Source of the DNA: UBA5336 sp038522375
Lineage (GTDB): Bacteria; Pseudomonadota; Alphaproteobacteria; Caulobacterales; Hyphomonadaceae
Reading direction: 5' to 3'
NCBI GenBank assembly: GCA_038522375.1
Contig: JBCBKE010000076.1
Coordinates: 1-13,663, forward strand
Length of the DNA: 13,663 nt
Shown: positions 12,654-13,663 of the stretch, piece after piece
Numbering within the stretch: position 1 is the first letter of the stretch
Layout of the letters: each line of letters opens with the position of its first letter
Notes under the pieces: model-generated
What the model was told of the DNA's origin: nothing
What the model saw: the letters and a program-made list of their open reading frames with translations, nothing else
The model's database searches: none
Position numbers and translations under genes: made by a program

Positions 12654-13663
12654 TCATTGGGGGGTGAGGATCGAGGCCTTGTAGGCCTCCAGCGCGTTCG
12701 GATCGGCCTCGAAACCGACCGCCTCGCGCACCTCGCTGTCCAGCGACGCCAGGATGTCGTTCTGGAGGGCGGTTGCAAGACGTGGACGCTCTGCCGCGCT
12801 GAGGACCCTTATATCCTCTTCGCTTGGCGGGATTATCCGATCGACGCTGACCAGCGTCACGTCTCCTTGTTCGGGACCGGGGACCACGACGACATCGCCC
12901 TCATTCGATGAGAACACGCCCTGCACGGCTGCTTCTGGCAGGCCGATCTCGTAGTTTGCGCGGGAGATTGACTGGGGCGCCACGGTCAAGGCCCGGCCAG
13001 CCGCCTCTGCCGCCTCGGCAAAATCGATTTCGCCCGCCACGACACGCGCCTTCAGTGCGTCGGCATAGGCCTGAACGGCGTCAACCGTCGCGTTCAACTG
13101 GTAAGCCGCGGTCACCTCGTCCCGGATCGTGTCCAGTGCAGGGGTGTAGGCCTCCGCGATGCTGCGGACTTCAGCCAGAAGCGTCGCGTTATCCCGATAT
13201 TCTACAGGATCGCTCACCACATCGGTCGGGAGCTCGAACACGGCCTCCAGCAAGTCGGGCGCATCGGTGAGACCGAGATAGGCGAGGCCGTTCTCGGTGA
13301 TGCCCGACCGGCTGATGGGGAGCCGCCGCATGACCGGCACGCCCAGCTCCCTTGCGATTTCCTTGAGGGTAAAGCCGGCACCGATCAACCGGTCCAGCTC
13401 GGTCGCGGCGTTGAAGTAAAGCCCTTCCGCTTCAGACGCCGCAAACTCCTCGAAGATCGTTTCTCTGACATCTTCGAACGGGAACGGATCCCCTGGGAGG
13501 ATCGCGTTCACCCGCGCGACAATCCAGAGCCCATCCCGCTGGACGGGACCAACGACCGTTCCATCCCGCGCGGTTGGAGCGAAGAGACCCTCGGCCAGTT
13601 CCTCGATCACCAGTTCGGTCCGCAGGGCCGTGCGTTCGGTCAGGCTGACCAGTTCCGTGTCGG
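12654..13663 (-). CDS. ppiD: PpiD-like periplasmic folding chaperone (partial, N-terminus beyond window)
   Basis: The frame is open to the window edge, giving at least 336 codons of a C-terminal part. The edge-proximal segment LFAPTARDGTVVGPVQRDGLWIVARV resembles the end of a parvulin-type isomerase domain. It is followed by the alpha-helical tail typical of PpiD/SurA-N-like proteins, with two-helix segments such as EIARELGVPV and VYEFD-free acidic linkers. The sequence ends KASILTPQ. The N-terminal anchor and the main parvulin core are not in view. PpiD is an inner-membrane-anchored periplasmic chaperone for outer-membrane and exported proteins. The call rests partly on position, since ppiD commonly precedes trpE in alphaproteobacteria. 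A SurA-like relative is the alternative. trpE follows 16 bp later, likely in the same transcript. Confidence 0.82.
   Translation of the reverse strand, partial: DTELVSLTERTALRTELVIEELAEGLFAPTARDGTVVGPVQRDGLWIVARVNAILPGDPFPFEDVRETIFEEFAASEAEGLYFNAATELDRLIGAGFTLKEIARELGVPVMRRLPISRSGITENGLAYLGLTDAPDLLEAVFELPTDVVSDPVEYRDNATLLAEVRSIAEAYTPALDTIRDEVTAAYQLNATVDAVQAYADALKARVVAGEIDFAEAAEAAGRALTVAPQSISRANYEIGLPEAAVQGVFSSNEGDVVVVPGPEQGDVTLVSVDRIIPPSEEDIRVLSAAERPRLATALQNDILASLDSEVREAVGFEADPNALEAYKASILTPQ

Overview
The window looks like the chromosome of an alphaproteobacterium. Four observations point that way: the ppiD-trpE-trpG and trpD-trpC-lexA order, a LexA operator of the GTTC-N7-GTTC type, a trmFO-type tRNA methyltransferase gene, and a RIME-like intergenic palindromic element downstream of trpG. 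The large outer-membrane DUF5916 protein would fit a marine, Hyphomonadales/Parvularculales-like lineage, but that placement is inference. The DNA is GC-rich and almost fully coding. I see no rRNA, tRNA, CRISPR array or insertion sequence with a transposase.

Left part (1-4460) is housekeeping. The left edge cuts a DUF1353 gene on the minus strand. Next is trmFO (minus), which makes 5-methyluridine-54 in tRNA. Divergent from it is an unrecognised polytopic membrane protein, followed by a small protein with one C-terminal membrane segment. The small gene converges with yqgE/algH (UPF0301, minus). yqgE diverges from a PRX5-type peroxiredoxin gene (plus).

Middle part (4461-7323): a 273-bp gap holds only hairpins and unconvincing coding-like fragments. 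Then lexA, trpC and trpD all lie on the minus strand. trpD and trpC are 3 bp apart and probably translationally coupled. lexA has its own recognisable promoter overlapped by an SOS box in the 67 bp after trpC.

Right part (7324-13663): between trpD and trpG lie two genes unrelated to tryptophan synthesis, a 130-residue hypothetical protein (minus) and a plus-strand DUF5916 outer-membrane protein of about 733 residues with a CBM9-like domain. After them come a cluster of hairpins, the palindromic element that also supplies the stop codon of trpG, then trpG and trpE (minus, ATGA overlap), and finally the C-terminal part of a PpiD-type periplasmic chaperone cut by the window end.

Together trpE and trpG (anthranilate synthase), trpD (phosphoribosyltransferase) and trpC (indole-glycerol-phosphate synthase) cover chorismate to indole-glycerol phosphate. 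The set is physically split into EG and DC halves by an opposite-strand gene, so trpDC cannot be read from the trpEG promoter. The most unusual points are this split, a TrpD with a leucine in place of the usual aspartate of the GTGGD motif, and the repeat element fused to the end of trpG. I did not find a convincing undescribed multi-gene system.
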